From NCBI GenBank assembly GCA_023398165.1, contig JAEWSQ010000015.1, forward strand, positions 114,216-178,215: a DNA stretch of 64,000 bases, written 5' to 3'. Within the stretch, counting starts at the first letter, position 1. Each line of letters starts with the position of its first letter. The translations under genes and the position numbers were made by a program. Below are positions 44,310 to 54,500 of this stretch, one piece after another. This stretch comes from Spirochaetota bacterium. Lineage in GTDB: Bacteria > Spirochaetota > Spirochaetia > Treponematales > Treponemataceae. The notes under the pieces were generated by a model. The model did no database searches, was not told where the DNA came from, and saw only the letters and a program-made list of their open reading frames with translations.

Positions 44310-47300
44310 TTATACGGGTATGTAGCGTTTTAGAACCGTGAATAAGTTGTTTGTATCTATGGGCTTTGCAATATGGTCGTTCATTCCGCTTGAAAGCGCG
44401 GCGGAAACATCTTCGGCTAATGCATTCGCTGTCATTGCAATAATCGGAACTGTCTCTGCATCGCTCCTTTGGAGATTCCGTATTGCCTTACAGGCCTCGT
44501 GCCCGTTCAAAACCGGCATTTGAATATCGAGCAGTACCAGATCATAAAATGAGACAGGCGACTTGTCGAAAAACTCAACAGCATCTTTCCCGTTTCGTAC
44601 ACTGTCAATAATGAAGCCCCTTGAACTCAGAATGTCGACAGCAATCTCGCTGTTAAAATCATTGTCCTCCGCAAGGAGTATATGTTTCCCGGAGAAATCG
44701 CGGACCTTTTCATTCTGTTTTTCCGCCTGGTAACCTCCAAATACTTCTGTGAGGAGATTTAAAATAGTGGATTGAAATAGGGGTTTCTGGATAAAATGAA
44801 GGATTGAAAGCTCCCTTACTTTTTCTTCAAATTGAGAAAAATCATACGACAGTACTGCTATAGGAGTACCTTCGGGAATGACCTGCTTGATTTTCTGTAC
44901 AAAATCATGAGGAGCCTCGGACGGGACATCTGCATCAATAAGGCAAAGGCTATAGGGTTTTTGCTCAAGGGTCAGGTGTTCCGAAACACTAATGCTATCC
45001 TGCATTAGAGTAGTTTCAATGCCGAAATATGCAAAAAGTTTTTTCTCATATTCTCCCAGTTCCATATCTTTTGTTATGATGAGAACTCTATAATCCTGAT
45101 ATTTAGTTGATTTCTGCAGAGGTTTATGCCCGGCTAGTTTCAATGGAACCTCAATAGTAAAAATTGATCCCTTATTTTCTTCACTTTCAATAATCATGGT
45201 ACCGTTCATCGCGTGTATAAGGTTCTTGCTTATTGAAATACCCAGACCGGAACCTCCGAAATCCCTGGAAATCTGAATGCTTTCCTGCTCAAACGGTTTT
45301 CCAATTTTTTGAAGGAATTCGTCAGACATTCCTATTCCTGTGTCTGCAACTTTGAACTGCATATATACCGTTGAACCTTTAATGAGCTTTTGTGTTATTG
45401 TTAAACTCACGTTACCGTCAACAGGAGTAAATTTGATGGCATTTGAGAGTATATTCATGAGAATCTGGTTTAAGCGTACCTGATCTCCGTACAGATATTC
45501 TTCGGTAATATTTGTAATAATTGTGGAAAAGTGAATACTTTTAAGTTTAGCTTGTCCGTAAAAGATGCCGGATAATGATGAAATAAAGGGTTTAAGTTCA
45601 AAAACATCCTCCTTTATTTTCATTTTGCCGCTTTCTATTGCAGACATATCCAGAATATCGTTGATAATAGACAAGAGGTGCTTCGATGCATATTCAGATT
45701 TTTCCATATAATCAAGGGCTTTTTGAGACTCGTTTATTGTACGTTTTGCCAATGTAATAAATCCCAAAATCGCATTAAGGGGTGTTCGAATTTCATGAGA
45801 CATGCGTGAAAGAAAATCGCTTTTACCCTTATTTGCCTTTTCCGCCATTAGGAGCGCTTCCCTCAGCTGTTCATTTTTCAATTCTTCATTATGCTTCACA
45901 TCATCAATATTCTTTAGGCAGATAATAAAACTTCTATTGTGGTGATAGCTGGAAAATGCCTGCAGAGTCACGGAATTCCACTCGTAGCCGCTTTTATTTT
46001 TAGATCCGGGAGTTAACAGGCGGTATTCTTTATATATTGTTCTCGGATGGGAAAGAAGGGATTCAAGATTTGCTGTCTCGAAGACAGCCGAAAAAGCATC
46101 CGCATCATCGGGATGAAGGACATGCTTCTTTGCATGCTCTATAAATTCTGCAACAGTAAAAAAGTCCTTTTGTTTGACGATTTGACTTTCAATAACAAAG
46201 TAATACTGGATGGTATTGTCATCAAGATTCCATTCGCTGACGGTGTCGAAAGAACTGCATAATACCGAACCGAATCGTGACTTTTCTTCCATTGCCCGAA
46301 AGAGTTTTCTCTGGGTTCTGGTACTGTATATATTCAAACCTATAAGGACTGCCAGCAGGAAGGGTGCTATGAGCAGTATGATGAACAACAAGGGCCGTGT
46401 ATATAACAGTTCAGAGAGATTCATCAGTCCTTCATCCGGATGTTCGTGTGTATTGGCGTATACGGCATCATACCGTGATTCATCAGAAATATTTCTGACT
46501 GCTTTGTTAAGAATGCTGAAAAGTCTTGCATCGAGAGAATTATTAACAGCTATGCACAAATCCCATTGCAAACTGGGTATAGCTTCCTCTTCGAGCTGGT
46601 GTTTATAATCTTTTTCGAGGTAGTACTGCGCTGTATAAGAATCCAGAATTACCATACTGGATTCTTTGTTCAGCAGGGAAAGGATGCACTCATCCATGGT
46701 ATTAAAAATATTTATTTGATCATCTGAATAATATTTTTTTATATAGCTGTCCATAAGTACAGGCGATTCAATCGAGGCCGCCCTTATAACTTCCGGAGTG
46801 TAATTTTTTAAGTGCAGAGAGGTATACGTGAGTGTAATATACGGATCGGTAAAGCGGTATCCTTCCTGTTCAGCCCAGGTAAGATCTTTTCTCCGTGCTA
46901 AAAGAATGCCGGGTTTTTCAAGATCAATCGTATTGAGGTATTCCGCCTGTGTTTTTGTTTCGATCAGAGAAAATTGGAGCCCAAGAGGTTGAAGCGCGGT
47001 ATGTATGATATCGTAACAGATTCCCTTAGGGGTACCGTTTTCAAAGTATGAAACAGGCGCCCTCGCCGGAGTTATGATTGCTTCTAAAGTTTCCCCTGAT
47101 TTTTTATGTTCCTCGAGATAAAAGTATTCCTCGAGTGTAAGGGAAAAGGCATCTTCATTTTCCTTGTGCTCCATATATTTCTTGTTGAGAGTGCTGCGTA
47201 CTGCGGTCGAATAACGGTCTATCATCGCCATAGCTTTATTCAGTTCTGCCAGCAGCTCTGTGTTTTGCTTATTGAGAACGAAATAGATTTTAAACGGTTC

Positions 47301-47912
47301 AAATTCTGCAAGGTACAATTCCTTTGATGATTCAAACGGTCTAAGTGTCAGTATTGCCTGAACGGATTTTGAAGTATGAAGAGCATTATGAAGTGAAATA
47401 TCATCGGAAAAATAAGCAAAGACCGGAGTAATACCCCTTGCCGCGCAAAAATTCTGTATCTGCTGTTCATAAAAATTATCCTGTGTTATACCGATTGTCA
47501 GTGTTTTTCTTTCTTCATGATTTTTCCACAGATAGGCATTTTGAGGATTGGTTACGAGAACCGTACTTGTTATAAGCAGGGGGCTGTCAGAGACCGCAAA
47601 TTCAATTTCATCAAAATCTCCGCCGGTTGTACTTTTTGTGAGAATATCAAGATCTCTGCTTTTCAGTTTATCAGCCTGTGTGTCCCATTCTCCGGCAAAC
47701 GGAAAATACTCATAATTCCAATTTGTATATTTTGATATTTCCTGTAAAAATTCGTACGCATACCCTGATTTAGTATTTTTCTCATCTATTGTAAATAAGG
47801 TATTGTCTTCATATATTCCAATGCGCACTTTTTTTCCTGGCTCCAGGGTAAAAACCGAAAAAACGAGGAAAAGAAAAAAGAAAAACGCTGTGCACAAGCG
47901 CCGGTTTATCAT
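44310..47912 (-). CDS. Hybrid sensor histidine kinase with two periplasmic-binding sensor domains
   Basis: 1200 aa, BvgS/EvgS-like. Signal peptide, two tandem SBP_bac_3-type domains (about 27-260 and 265-495), one membrane helix (about 510-530), PAS-like region, HisKA with phospho-His in SRMSHEIRTPLNAIL (about 705), HATPase (NQILMNILSNAIKFTP; VADTGIGMSDEF; GGSGLGISI), a first REC whose acidic pair is missing though LIDADVP keeps the Asp, and a second complete REC (LLAEDNDFN; VLLDIQMPVLNG; IAKPID). No HPt domain is seen. SD GGAGG nine bases from the ATG. Ligand unknown, likely amino acid- or nucleotide-like. Confidence 0.93.
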   Translation of the reverse strand: MINRRLCTAFFFFLFLVFSVFTLEPGKKVRIGIYEDNTLFTIDEKNTKSGYAYEFLQEISKYTNWNYEYFPFAGEWDTQADKLKSRDLDILTKSTTGGDFDEIEFAVSDSPLLITSTVLVTNPQNAYLWKNHEERKTLTIGITQDNFYEQQIQNFCAARGITPVFAYFSDDISLHNALHTSKSVQAILTLRPFESSKELYLAEFEPFKIYFVLNKQNTELLAELNKAMAMIDRYSTAVRSTLNKKYMEHKENEDAFSLTLEEYFYLEEHKKSGETLEAIITPARAPVSYFENGTPKGICYDIIHTALQPLGLQFSLIETKTQAEYLNTIDLEKPGILLARRKDLTWAEQEGYRFTDPYITLTYTSLHLKNYTPEVIRAASIESPVLMDSYIKKYYSDDQINIFNTMDECILSLLNKESSMVILDSYTAQYYLEKDYKHQLEEEAIPSLQWDLCIAVNNSLDARLFSILNKAVRNISDESRYDAVYANTHEHPDEGLMNLSELLYTRPLLFIILLIAPFLLAVLIGLNIYSTRTQRKLFRAMEEKSRFGSVLCSSFDTVSEWNLDDNTIQYYFVIESQIVKQKDFFTVAEFIEHAKKHVLHPDDADAFSAVFETANLESLLSHPRTIYKEYRLLTPGSKNKSGYEWNSVTLQAFSSYHHNRSFIICLKNIDDVKHNEELKNEQLREALLMAEKANKGKSDFLSRMSHEIRTPLNAILGFITLAKRTINESQKALDYMEKSEYASKHLLSIINDILDMSAIESGKMKIKEDVFELKPFISSLSGIFYGQAKLKSIHFSTIITNITEEYLYGDQVRLNQILMNILSNAIKFTPVDGNVSLTITQKLIKGSTVYMQFKVADTGIGMSDEFLQKIGKPFEQESIQISRDFGGSGLGISISKNLIHAMNGTMIIESEENKGSIFTIEVPLKLAGHKPLQKSTKYQDYRVLIITKDMELGEYEKKLFAYFGIETTLMQDSISVSEHLTLEQKPYSLCLIDADVPSEAPHDFVQKIKQVIPEGTPIAVLSYDFSQFEEKVRELSILHFIQKPLFQSTILNLLTEVFGGYQAEKQNEKVRDFSGKHILLAEDNDFNSEIAVDILSSRGFIIDSVRNGKDAVEFFDKSPVSFYDLVLLDIQMPVLNGHEACKAIRNLQRSDAETVPIIAMTANALAEDVSAALSSGMNDHIAKPIDTNNLFTVLKRYIPV

Positions 47913-48100
47913 TAAATAAAACCTCCGTTACAGTTCCTTCTGATTTGAGTATACCATACTTTCTTCAGAAAAGCGTGGAAAAAAGTACCCGTACATTAGG
48001 TGAAAGCCCTGATAACTAATGCGCTTCAAGAGTTTTATACTCTTTACTGGAGATGCGGCTTATTAGGAGCGTGAAGTACTGTAATGTAAAGGAGATATGC

Positions 48101-50788
48101 GTGTTAAAAGGTAAAATGAAAAACAGACAGATAGCATTGCTTTGTATTAGTGCAGCATTGCTGGTATTTTTTTCATGCGTTCTAAAACCTGTAAAGGATG
48201 AAAAAAAAGACCCAAATACAGACGCTGTGAAAGAAACAGAAAGTAAAGAAACCGTGATTATGGAAGATGATTTTGAAACAGCCACAGCTGCCTGGAGGGG
48301 CAGAGGAAGCGAAAAGGTGGAAATTTCTAAAGATACTGCAAAAACCGGTTCTCAATCGCTGGCAGTAAGCGGAAGAACATCCACCTGGAACGGTCCCCTT
48401 TTCGATATGACCGGTACATTTAAAGCCGGAAAAACATATAAAATTTCGATGTATTTTTTCTACAAAGAGGGTAAAGACACCCAGCCGTTTGCTGTCAGCG
48501 TTCAAAGAGATCTTTCAGGCGGAGCTTCATACAGCAATATAGCTTCAGTTTCCGCTGTAAAGGGTACCTGGACTAAATTTGAAGCTGAATATACAGTCCC
48601 AGGTGATGAACCGGAAGCCCCTATTTATTTATATGCAGAGACTCCTTATAAAGCTGATGATCAGGCTACAAAGGATGATCTTGTTTCTTTTTATATTGAC
48701 GCCGTCCGCATCACAACGCTCAATGATGTTGCTGCAGCCTCTGCACAAGCCGGTATTCCCTCTCTGCAGTCTTTTTTCCCCGATCTTCCCATAGGCGCTG
48801 CAGTACGTCCCTCATTCTTAAGTCCTGATAACAATCATTATGAGCTTCTCCGCCATTTCGATGTGCTGGTATATGAAAACGAAATGAAAATGGATGCGAT
48901 GCAGCCCTCGGAAGGCAAATTCAATTTTACCAATGCTGATCTTCTTGTGGATTTTGCAGCAAAAAATGCAAAAACAATCCGCGGTCACACTCTCTTGTGG
49001 CACAGCCAGTGCCCGGCATGGTTTTTTCAGGATGCTAAAAATCCTGAAAAGGACTGTACAAAAGAAGTTCTTTTAAAACGCATTGAAACCCATGTTTCGA
49101 CGATTGTATCGAGATACAAGGGTAAAGTTAACAGCTGGGACGTTGTTAACGAAGTAATCGGCGACAACGGTCAGATGCGCGATTCGAAATACTGGAAAAT
49201 AGTCGGGAGCGACGAATATATTGCAACTGCCTTCCGTGCAGCGCATAAAGCGGATCCCGATGCTGTGCTTATTATTAATGACTACGGTATAGATGCAAAA
49301 GGTGTTAAGCAGGATATTATGTATGATCTTGTTAAAAAGCTCGTTGCTGAAGGCGTACCGATTAACGGCGTCGGACTCCAGGCTCACATAAGTACCGGCT
49401 ACCCCGATGTTAAAGATATTGAAACTACAATAGAGCGTTTTGCTTCTCTCGGATTGAAAGTTCAGGTCACAGAACTTGATATGTCAATTTACAAGAGCAA
49501 TACCGAGACGATGCGAAAACCGACTAATGAAGATTTGCTTGATCAGGCATATAAATACCGGGATCTTTTTGCGATGTTCCAGGAACAGGCAAAAAAAGGA
49601 AACCTCGATATGGCAATTACCTGGGGTATGTCCGACGACCAGACCTGGCTTGACAATCATCCTGTTACAGGAAGAACCGATTATCCTCTTTTCTTCGGCA
49701 AGTCTCTTGAGCCGAAACCCGCATACTGGGCAATTGTGGATCCGTCAAAACTTCCAATCTACCATAAAAAAGCGGAAGCTTTTGCAGTACAGGGTAAGCC
49801 TTCTGTTTCCTCTCCGGAGTGGCAGTATGCTACACAGAAGGATATAGCGGATGTACAGGGTGTTAACTACGGCAGCTTCAAGCTTCTGTGGACAGATGCC
49901 TCACTGTTTGCCCTTGTCGCCGTTAAAGATGCAGCTAAAAATTCGTCCGATTCTGTGACTTTCTATCTTGATCCGTCAAATACACGCGCAAAAACAAGAA
50001 GCGACAAAGTTCAGGAAATTACTGTCGGGAGAAAAAGTGCGGTTGAGGACAAAGATGGAGTGTATACTCTATTTGTTGAATTTCCTGCATCATGCAAACT
50101 TGACAGTCAATTCGGTTTTGATCTAAAAATTATAAATGATAAAAATGAATACAGCTGGAATGATTTTACCAATTCACAGAAAACTATGACAGAAAATTTC
50201 GGCACTATTGTCTGTATGCAGTTCCCGAAACGCATTACAGCTGTTCAGGGAACTCCGGTAATCGATGGGAAAGCCGATTCTGTGTGGAATTCAGCACAGG
50301 ATATTCAGATGACTATAAAAACCGAAGGCAGGACTAAAGACGGTTCTGTTTTCCGCGTCTTATATGATGCAGGTTTTGTCTACGTACTCATAAATGTACA
50401 GGATGATGTACTGAATAAGGCATCCCAGAATGCATGGGAGCAGGATTCTATAGAAATTTTCATTGATCAGAATAATGCAAAGACAAAAACATATGAAAGC
50501 GATGACGGTCAGTACAGGGTTAACTATGGTAATGAAAAAACGTTCAACGGCGGCTGCGATTCCAATCTATTCAAGTCAGCAGTATCGCTAACAGATACCG
50601 GCTACATCGTGGAAACAGCAGTTCCCCTTACTCAGGTTACCGGGAAAAAAGGAGCAGCACTCGGATTTGATGTTCAGATCAATGAAGCGGATGCAAGCGG
50701 TAAAAGAACCGGTATTAGAAACTGGGCGTGCAGCACTAATTTAGGCTACCAGAATACAAGCGGATTTGGAGTTCTGGTATTGGAATAA
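48101..50788 (+). CDS. Lipoprotein endo-1,4-beta-xylanase (CBM22-like, GH10, two CBM9-like)
   Basis: 895 aa from GTG 48101 (AAGGAG six bases before); ATG 48116 is the alternative. Lipobox FFSC just after the hydrophobic signal. Order: CBM4/9/22-type module (about 45-210), GH10 catalytic domain (about 220-560) with acid/base Glu in DVVNEVIGD and nucleophile in VQVTELDMSI, and HTLLWHSQCPAWF, then two CBM9/DOMON-like modules (about 575-725 and 730-895; GTPVIDGKADSVWNS). It degrades xylan at the cell surface. Followed by a strong terminator. Confidence 0.93.
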   Translation: MLKGKMKNRQIALLCISAALLVFFSCVLKPVKDEKKDPNTDAVKETESKETVIMEDDFETATAAWRGRGSEKVEISKDTAKTGSQSLAVSGRTSTWNGPLFDMTGTFKAGKTYKISMYFFYKEGKDTQPFAVSVQRDLSGGASYSNIASVSAVKGTWTKFEAEYTVPGDEPEAPIYLYAETPYKADDQATKDDLVSFYIDAVRITTLNDVAAASAQAGIPSLQSFFPDLPIGAAVRPSFLSPDNNHYELLRHFDVLVYENEMKMDAMQPSEGKFNFTNADLLVDFAAKNAKTIRGHTLLWHSQCPAWFFQDAKNPEKDCTKEVLLKRIETHVSTIVSRYKGKVNSWDVVNEVIGDNGQMRDSKYWKIVGSDEYIATAFRAAHKADPDAVLIINDYGIDAKGVKQDIMYDLVKKLVAEGVPINGVGLQAHISTGYPDVKDIETTIERFASLGLKVQVTELDMSIYKSNTETMRKPTNEDLLDQAYKYRDLFAMFQEQAKKGNLDMAITWGMSDDQTWLDNHPVTGRTDYPLFFGKSLEPKPAYWAIVDPSKLPIYHKKAEAFAVQGKPSVSSPEWQYATQKDIADVQGVNYGSFKLLWTDASLFALVAVKDAAKNSSDSVTFYLDPSNTRAKTRSDKVQEITVGRKSAVEDKDGVYTLFVEFPASCKLDSQFGFDLKIINDKNEYSWNDFTNSQKTMTENFGTIVCMQFPKRITAVQGTPVIDGKADSVWNSAQDIQMTIKTEGRTKDGSVFRVLYDAGFVYVLINVQDDVLNKASQNAWEQDSIEIFIDQNNAKTKTYESDDGQYRVNYGNEKTFNGGCDSNLFKSAVSLTDTGYIVETAVPLTQVTGKKGAALGFDVQINEADASGKRTGIRNWACSTNLGYQNTSGFGVLVLE

Positions 50789-50813
50789 ACGGAGCGTATA
50801 ACAAAACGTACCG

Positions 50814-50845
50814 CCCGGAAAGGTTTTGCCTTTCCGGGTTTTTTT
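50814..50845 (+). terminator. Terminator of the xylanase gene
   Basis: 10-bp perfect stem CCCGGAAAGG / CCTTTCCGGG, five-base loop, T7 tail. Confidence 0.95.
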
Positions 50846-50935
50846 ATTTAAAAGCAGTAATAGTGCAAAAACAGAACAGTATATTTCTCTTTTTTACCGG
50901 TATACTGGTCATAGAGAATGCTAGGAGAACGGTAT

Positions 50936-51445
50936 ATGAAAAGAATTCTTACAGCTGCCGCGTTCGTTTTTGCTGCAGTATTGTGCTTTTCGCAGGAAGT
51001 TTATTTAAGTGCAAATGATCTTGAAGCTGCATCCCTTACAGCAAACAAAGAAATTGACGGCTTTACAATTTTAGCAACAGCGGAAAAGGGTGTAAAAATC
51101 GAAACAATGGATGACGGACGGGAAGCTCCTGACGGTGAAGTATTTACTATGCGTATAAAACTGAACGGCAGCGGTTCTGTTTCATACCGCTCCGTATCGT
51201 TCAAGGGAAAGAAAGGACAAAAAATTGTAGTTTACTGCAATAGCTCAAGTAAAACTGATGAGAGAATCCTTCAGCTTGCAGATAAAGACGGAAACATAGC
51301 AGCCTCAATAACCGCTCCCGTTGATTCCGATCCTGCCGCCCCGAAACCGGCAGGCATTGGCGAAGCAGTACTTCCATCAGACGGAATATATTACCTGTAT
51401 TCTAAATCGAGCGGAATAAATCTGTACGAGATACGCATACAGTAG
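50936..51445 (+). CDS. Small secreted carbohydrate-binding-like protein
   Basis: 169 aa from the ATG at 50936 (AGGAG nine bases before). Signal peptide cleaved near FSQE. Beta-sandwich-like; the end YYLYSKSSGINLYEIRIQ is the SGINxYxI signature seen in modules appended to pectate lyases. As a stand-alone protein, it may bind pectin next to the pectate lyase encoded downstream (inference). Exact CBM family not assigned. Confidence 0.75.
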   Translation: MKRILTAAAFVFAAVLCFSQEVYLSANDLEAASLTANKEIDGFTILATAEKGVKIETMDDGREAPDGEVFTMRIKLNGSGSVSYRSVSFKGKKGQKIVVYCNSSSKTDERILQLADKDGNIAASITAPVDSDPAAPKPAGIGEAVLPSDGIYYLYSKSSGINLYEIRIQ

Positions 51446-51500
51446 CATTGTACAGCAGAAACCGGTTCCTCTCAAAATCCGGTTTATTTATACCTCCTTT

Positions 51501-51537
51501 AGGGGTGCTTCTGTAAAAAAGCGGCACCCCTTTTTTT
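51501..51537 (+). terminator. Terminator-like hairpin directly before the pectate lyase start
   Basis: Stem AGGGGTGC / GCACCCCT, 15-base loop, T7 tail ending 11 bases before the ATG of the next gene. A second GC hairpin (AACCGG/CCGGTT) precedes it. No promoter fits between. Confidence 0.85.
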
Positions 51538-51548
51538 AGGAAATAATT

Positions 51549-54440
51549 ATGAATACAATGATTCGAAAACTATTCTGTACTTTACTGCTTTTTACATCTG
51601 TTCCATTTTGTACATTTCTTTTTGCCCAATCAGATTGGGTATCGGTTCCGCTTCCTGAAATACTAACTGTAAGAATTCTTGAAGATAACTGCAGTACTGT
51701 GAGGGTTACTTTTAATCTTGAAACAACCGCACAGACAGCTGATAAGGGAAGGGTAGTGATGCTCAAAGACGGTATTCCTATAGCAGAAAAACCGGTGGGA
51801 AAAACAAAGAGCATCGAAAAAAAAGTTGACTTCATACCCGCTGAATCGGGACTGTATACCTTTATCGTATATGCACAGAAAAAAAACGAACAGACCGATC
51901 ATGCGTCAATTCCTGTATCGTATGAGTTTTCACTTCCTCTAGAAAAACCACTTATTCAGATAGTAAATAAAGGAAACGGGAAAATTCATATCAGCTGGAA
52001 TGCTGTTAAAGAAGCTCAATCGTACAGCATCAGGATCAGGGATGAGGAACTGCATGAGCAGATTTTTTCAGAATTACAGACAACAGAAAAAACAATTGAA
52101 AATCTTACAGCCGGTAAGAAGTACAGCGTAGAGGTTTCTGCGGTGCGGGACGGGGAGGAGTCTTTTGGCGAACCCGTATGGAAAACAATACGGGAAGAAC
52201 CGGACAGAGAATGGAACTTTACCTATTTCGGGCAGTCGGTTAAAAAGGACTATAATACTTTTACTATGCTTGATGCTGATAATTTAAAATTCTCGATGAC
52301 GTCCTGTTCATTCGATCAAAACTCCGGCACCATTATTGAAAAGGGAGGAAAATTCACCGCTTTTCACGACGGAGTCTCATTTTATTATACGGCAATAGAA
52401 GCGGATACTGAAAACTTCGAATTAAGCGCAACGTTCACCATCGATTATATTAATCCCTCTGCAGATGGTCAGGAAGGTTTCGGCCTTCTTGTTATGGACA
52501 GCCTTGGGCAGTATGGAGTAAGTTCTGTAAATCATTACACCAATTCTGCAGGCATTATTGCAACAAAGTTTGAAGAAACGATTGGAGGCACGAAATATAC
52601 ATCTAAAGATACGTTGGGTGCACGTTTTGTAACAGGACTGACGAAAGATAACATTGATTCCGGCGACAGCGGTATAGCCTCATATGGAAAAAGTCTGTCG
52701 CGTGCATTCAGCTACGACCAGAGCAGCCTGATAAAAAAAGGCGATGTCGTGAGGCTCACCTTAAAGAAAGACAACACAGGCTATCATACCGTGTATGAAA
52801 AAGAGTTTGTACATGAACAAGAGGTTCTCTCTTTTACGCTTTACGGATCTGATACACTTCTGCAGCTCGATTCACAGCATGTCTACGCAGGCTTTGTTTG
52901 TGCGCGGGGCTGTAATATTACCGTAAGTGATGTTGTAATGAAGATTACCGATCCTCAAACTGATCCGCCTCCTCAGAAGGAACCTCCCCGGCTCCTCCCC
53001 CTCGAAATAAAAGTCGATTCTCCTTCTTCGTATACAGAACCCTTGTATCCTTTTGTGTACTGCTCGAATGCGGACGGTTTTCTTTCCCTGTCGAAGTCAA
53101 ACGGGGAAACAATTTTGGAAAGAAAAGTGAAGGCCGGAGTAGATGTGAAGGAAGGTATTATCCTGAAAAGGGGTGTAAACTTTTTTACTGCGGTATTCAC
53201 TCCTGATAAAGATTTTTCACCTGGCGAAAATACGGTGATGGCACGGTACGATAAAGAACTGGAAAAATATGTGGAAAGTTATAATCAGGTTACCACTAGC
53301 TTCACGGTTACACAGATGAGCTTTGAAGGCGGAGACGGAAAACTCTATGTAAGCACAAATGGAAGCATATTCGGTAAGGGAACGAAAGATTCTCCTTTGG
53401 ATCTCGTGTCGGCAGTTCAATATGTAAAACCGGGACAGACAATTGTACTTTCAGGCGGCACCTATACCTTTTCAAAGGGACTAGTCATAGAACGGGGAAA
53501 CAGCGGCTCTATACTGCAGAGAAAAAAAATACAAAGCGCAGAGGGGGAGAAGGCGGTTCTCGATTTCAGCTACGCAGGAGGCGGCTTTGTACTTTGGGGC
53601 AGCTGGTGGATTATAGAAAATATTGACATCTGCAATACAGACGGAAACGTGAAAGGACTCCAGATCGCCGGGAATCATACCATAGTTCGAAGGGTTAATG
53701 CCTATTCCTGCGGAGACACCGGTATACAGATAAGCGGTACAAGTACTGAACCCCGGCAAAAATGGCCGGCACATAACCTCATAGAAGGATGCGTTTCATA
53801 CAATAACTGCGATCCTTCCCAAAATAATGCCGACGGATTTGCAGCAAAATTGACATGCGGAAACGGAAATGTTTTCAGACACTGCATAGCGTACAGCAAT
53901 ATTGATGACGGCTGGGATCTTTTTTCAAAAATAGAAACAGGAGCCATAGGGGAAGTGCTCATAGAATTCTGCGCTTCATTTAATAACGGGTCTCTGTTAG
54001 ACGGCAGCGGGAACGGAGACGGAAACGGATTCAAACTGGGAGGAGACGGAATATCGGTCAGACATAGAATTATAAACTCCTGCTCATGGAATAACGGGCA
54101 GGCGGGAATAACGAGCAACTCAAATCCTTCCATAGAGGTGGATTCGTGTACGGTGTATGGAAATAAGGGAGTTAATCTTACTATTTACGGAAAGGGGACT
54201 GTTCTTCCGGATTACATTGTCTTAAATACTGTTTCAATGGAAGGAGCCGGAGGCGACTCGCTCCTGCAGGGTGATACAGCACTGCTTCAAAATACCTATC
54301 TGTGGAACGGTGCTCAGTCGAAGAATGAAGAGGGAAAACAGATTACAAAAGACGCCTTTATATCTACCGATACAAGTCTGTATCCCTCAATTTCCAGTAA
54401 GGGAACGCTGGATATGAAGGGATTATTTATCCGCAGATAG
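51549..54440 (+). CDS. Secreted pectate lyase, PL9-type, with fibronectin-III-like domains
   Basis: 963 aa with signal peptide (cleaved near FAQSD). One or two Fn3-like modules (about 30-130 and 137-215), a jelly-roll-like region (about 220-460), a linker (PPPQKEPPRLLPLE), a further beta domain, then a right-handed beta-helix lyase (about 595-960) with NNADGFAAKLTCGNGNVFRHC and NIDDGWDLFSK, the Ca/active-site pattern of PL9. Cleaves polygalacturonate by beta-elimination. Starts after the terminator-like hairpin with AGGA as SD. Confidence 0.9.
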   Translation: MNTMIRKLFCTLLLFTSVPFCTFLFAQSDWVSVPLPEILTVRILEDNCSTVRVTFNLETTAQTADKGRVVMLKDGIPIAEKPVGKTKSIEKKVDFIPAESGLYTFIVYAQKKNEQTDHASIPVSYEFSLPLEKPLIQIVNKGNGKIHISWNAVKEAQSYSIRIRDEELHEQIFSELQTTEKTIENLTAGKKYSVEVSAVRDGEESFGEPVWKTIREEPDREWNFTYFGQSVKKDYNTFTMLDADNLKFSMTSCSFDQNSGTIIEKGGKFTAFHDGVSFYYTAIEADTENFELSATFTIDYINPSADGQEGFGLLVMDSLGQYGVSSVNHYTNSAGIIATKFEETIGGTKYTSKDTLGARFVTGLTKDNIDSGDSGIASYGKSLSRAFSYDQSSLIKKGDVVRLTLKKDNTGYHTVYEKEFVHEQEVLSFTLYGSDTLLQLDSQHVYAGFVCARGCNITVSDVVMKITDPQTDPPPQKEPPRLLPLEIKVDSPSSYTEPLYPFVYCSNADGFLSLSKSNGETILERKVKAGVDVKEGIILKRGVNFFTAVFTPDKDFSPGENTVMARYDKELEKYVESYNQVTTSFTVTQMSFEGGDGKLYVSTNGSIFGKGTKDSPLDLVSAVQYVKPGQTIVLSGGTYTFSKGLVIERGNSGSILQRKKIQSAEGEKAVLDFSYAGGGFVLWGSWWIIENIDICNTDGNVKGLQIAGNHTIVRRVNAYSCGDTGIQISGTSTEPRQKWPAHNLIEGCVSYNNCDPSQNNADGFAAKLTCGNGNVFRHCIAYSNIDDGWDLFSKIETGAIGEVLIEFCASFNNGSLLDGSGNGDGNGFKLGGDGISVRHRIINSCSWNNGQAGITSNSNPSIEVDSCTVYGNKGVNLTIYGKGTVLPDYIVLNTVSMEGAGGDSLLQGDTALLQNTYLWNGAQSKNEEGKQITKDAFISTDTSLYPSISSKGTLDMKGLFIRR

Positions 54441-54500
54441 AAGATTAATAAGCGTTTTTGTTGTAGAATAGCACCATACATTGAACATAAGGATACAGCA

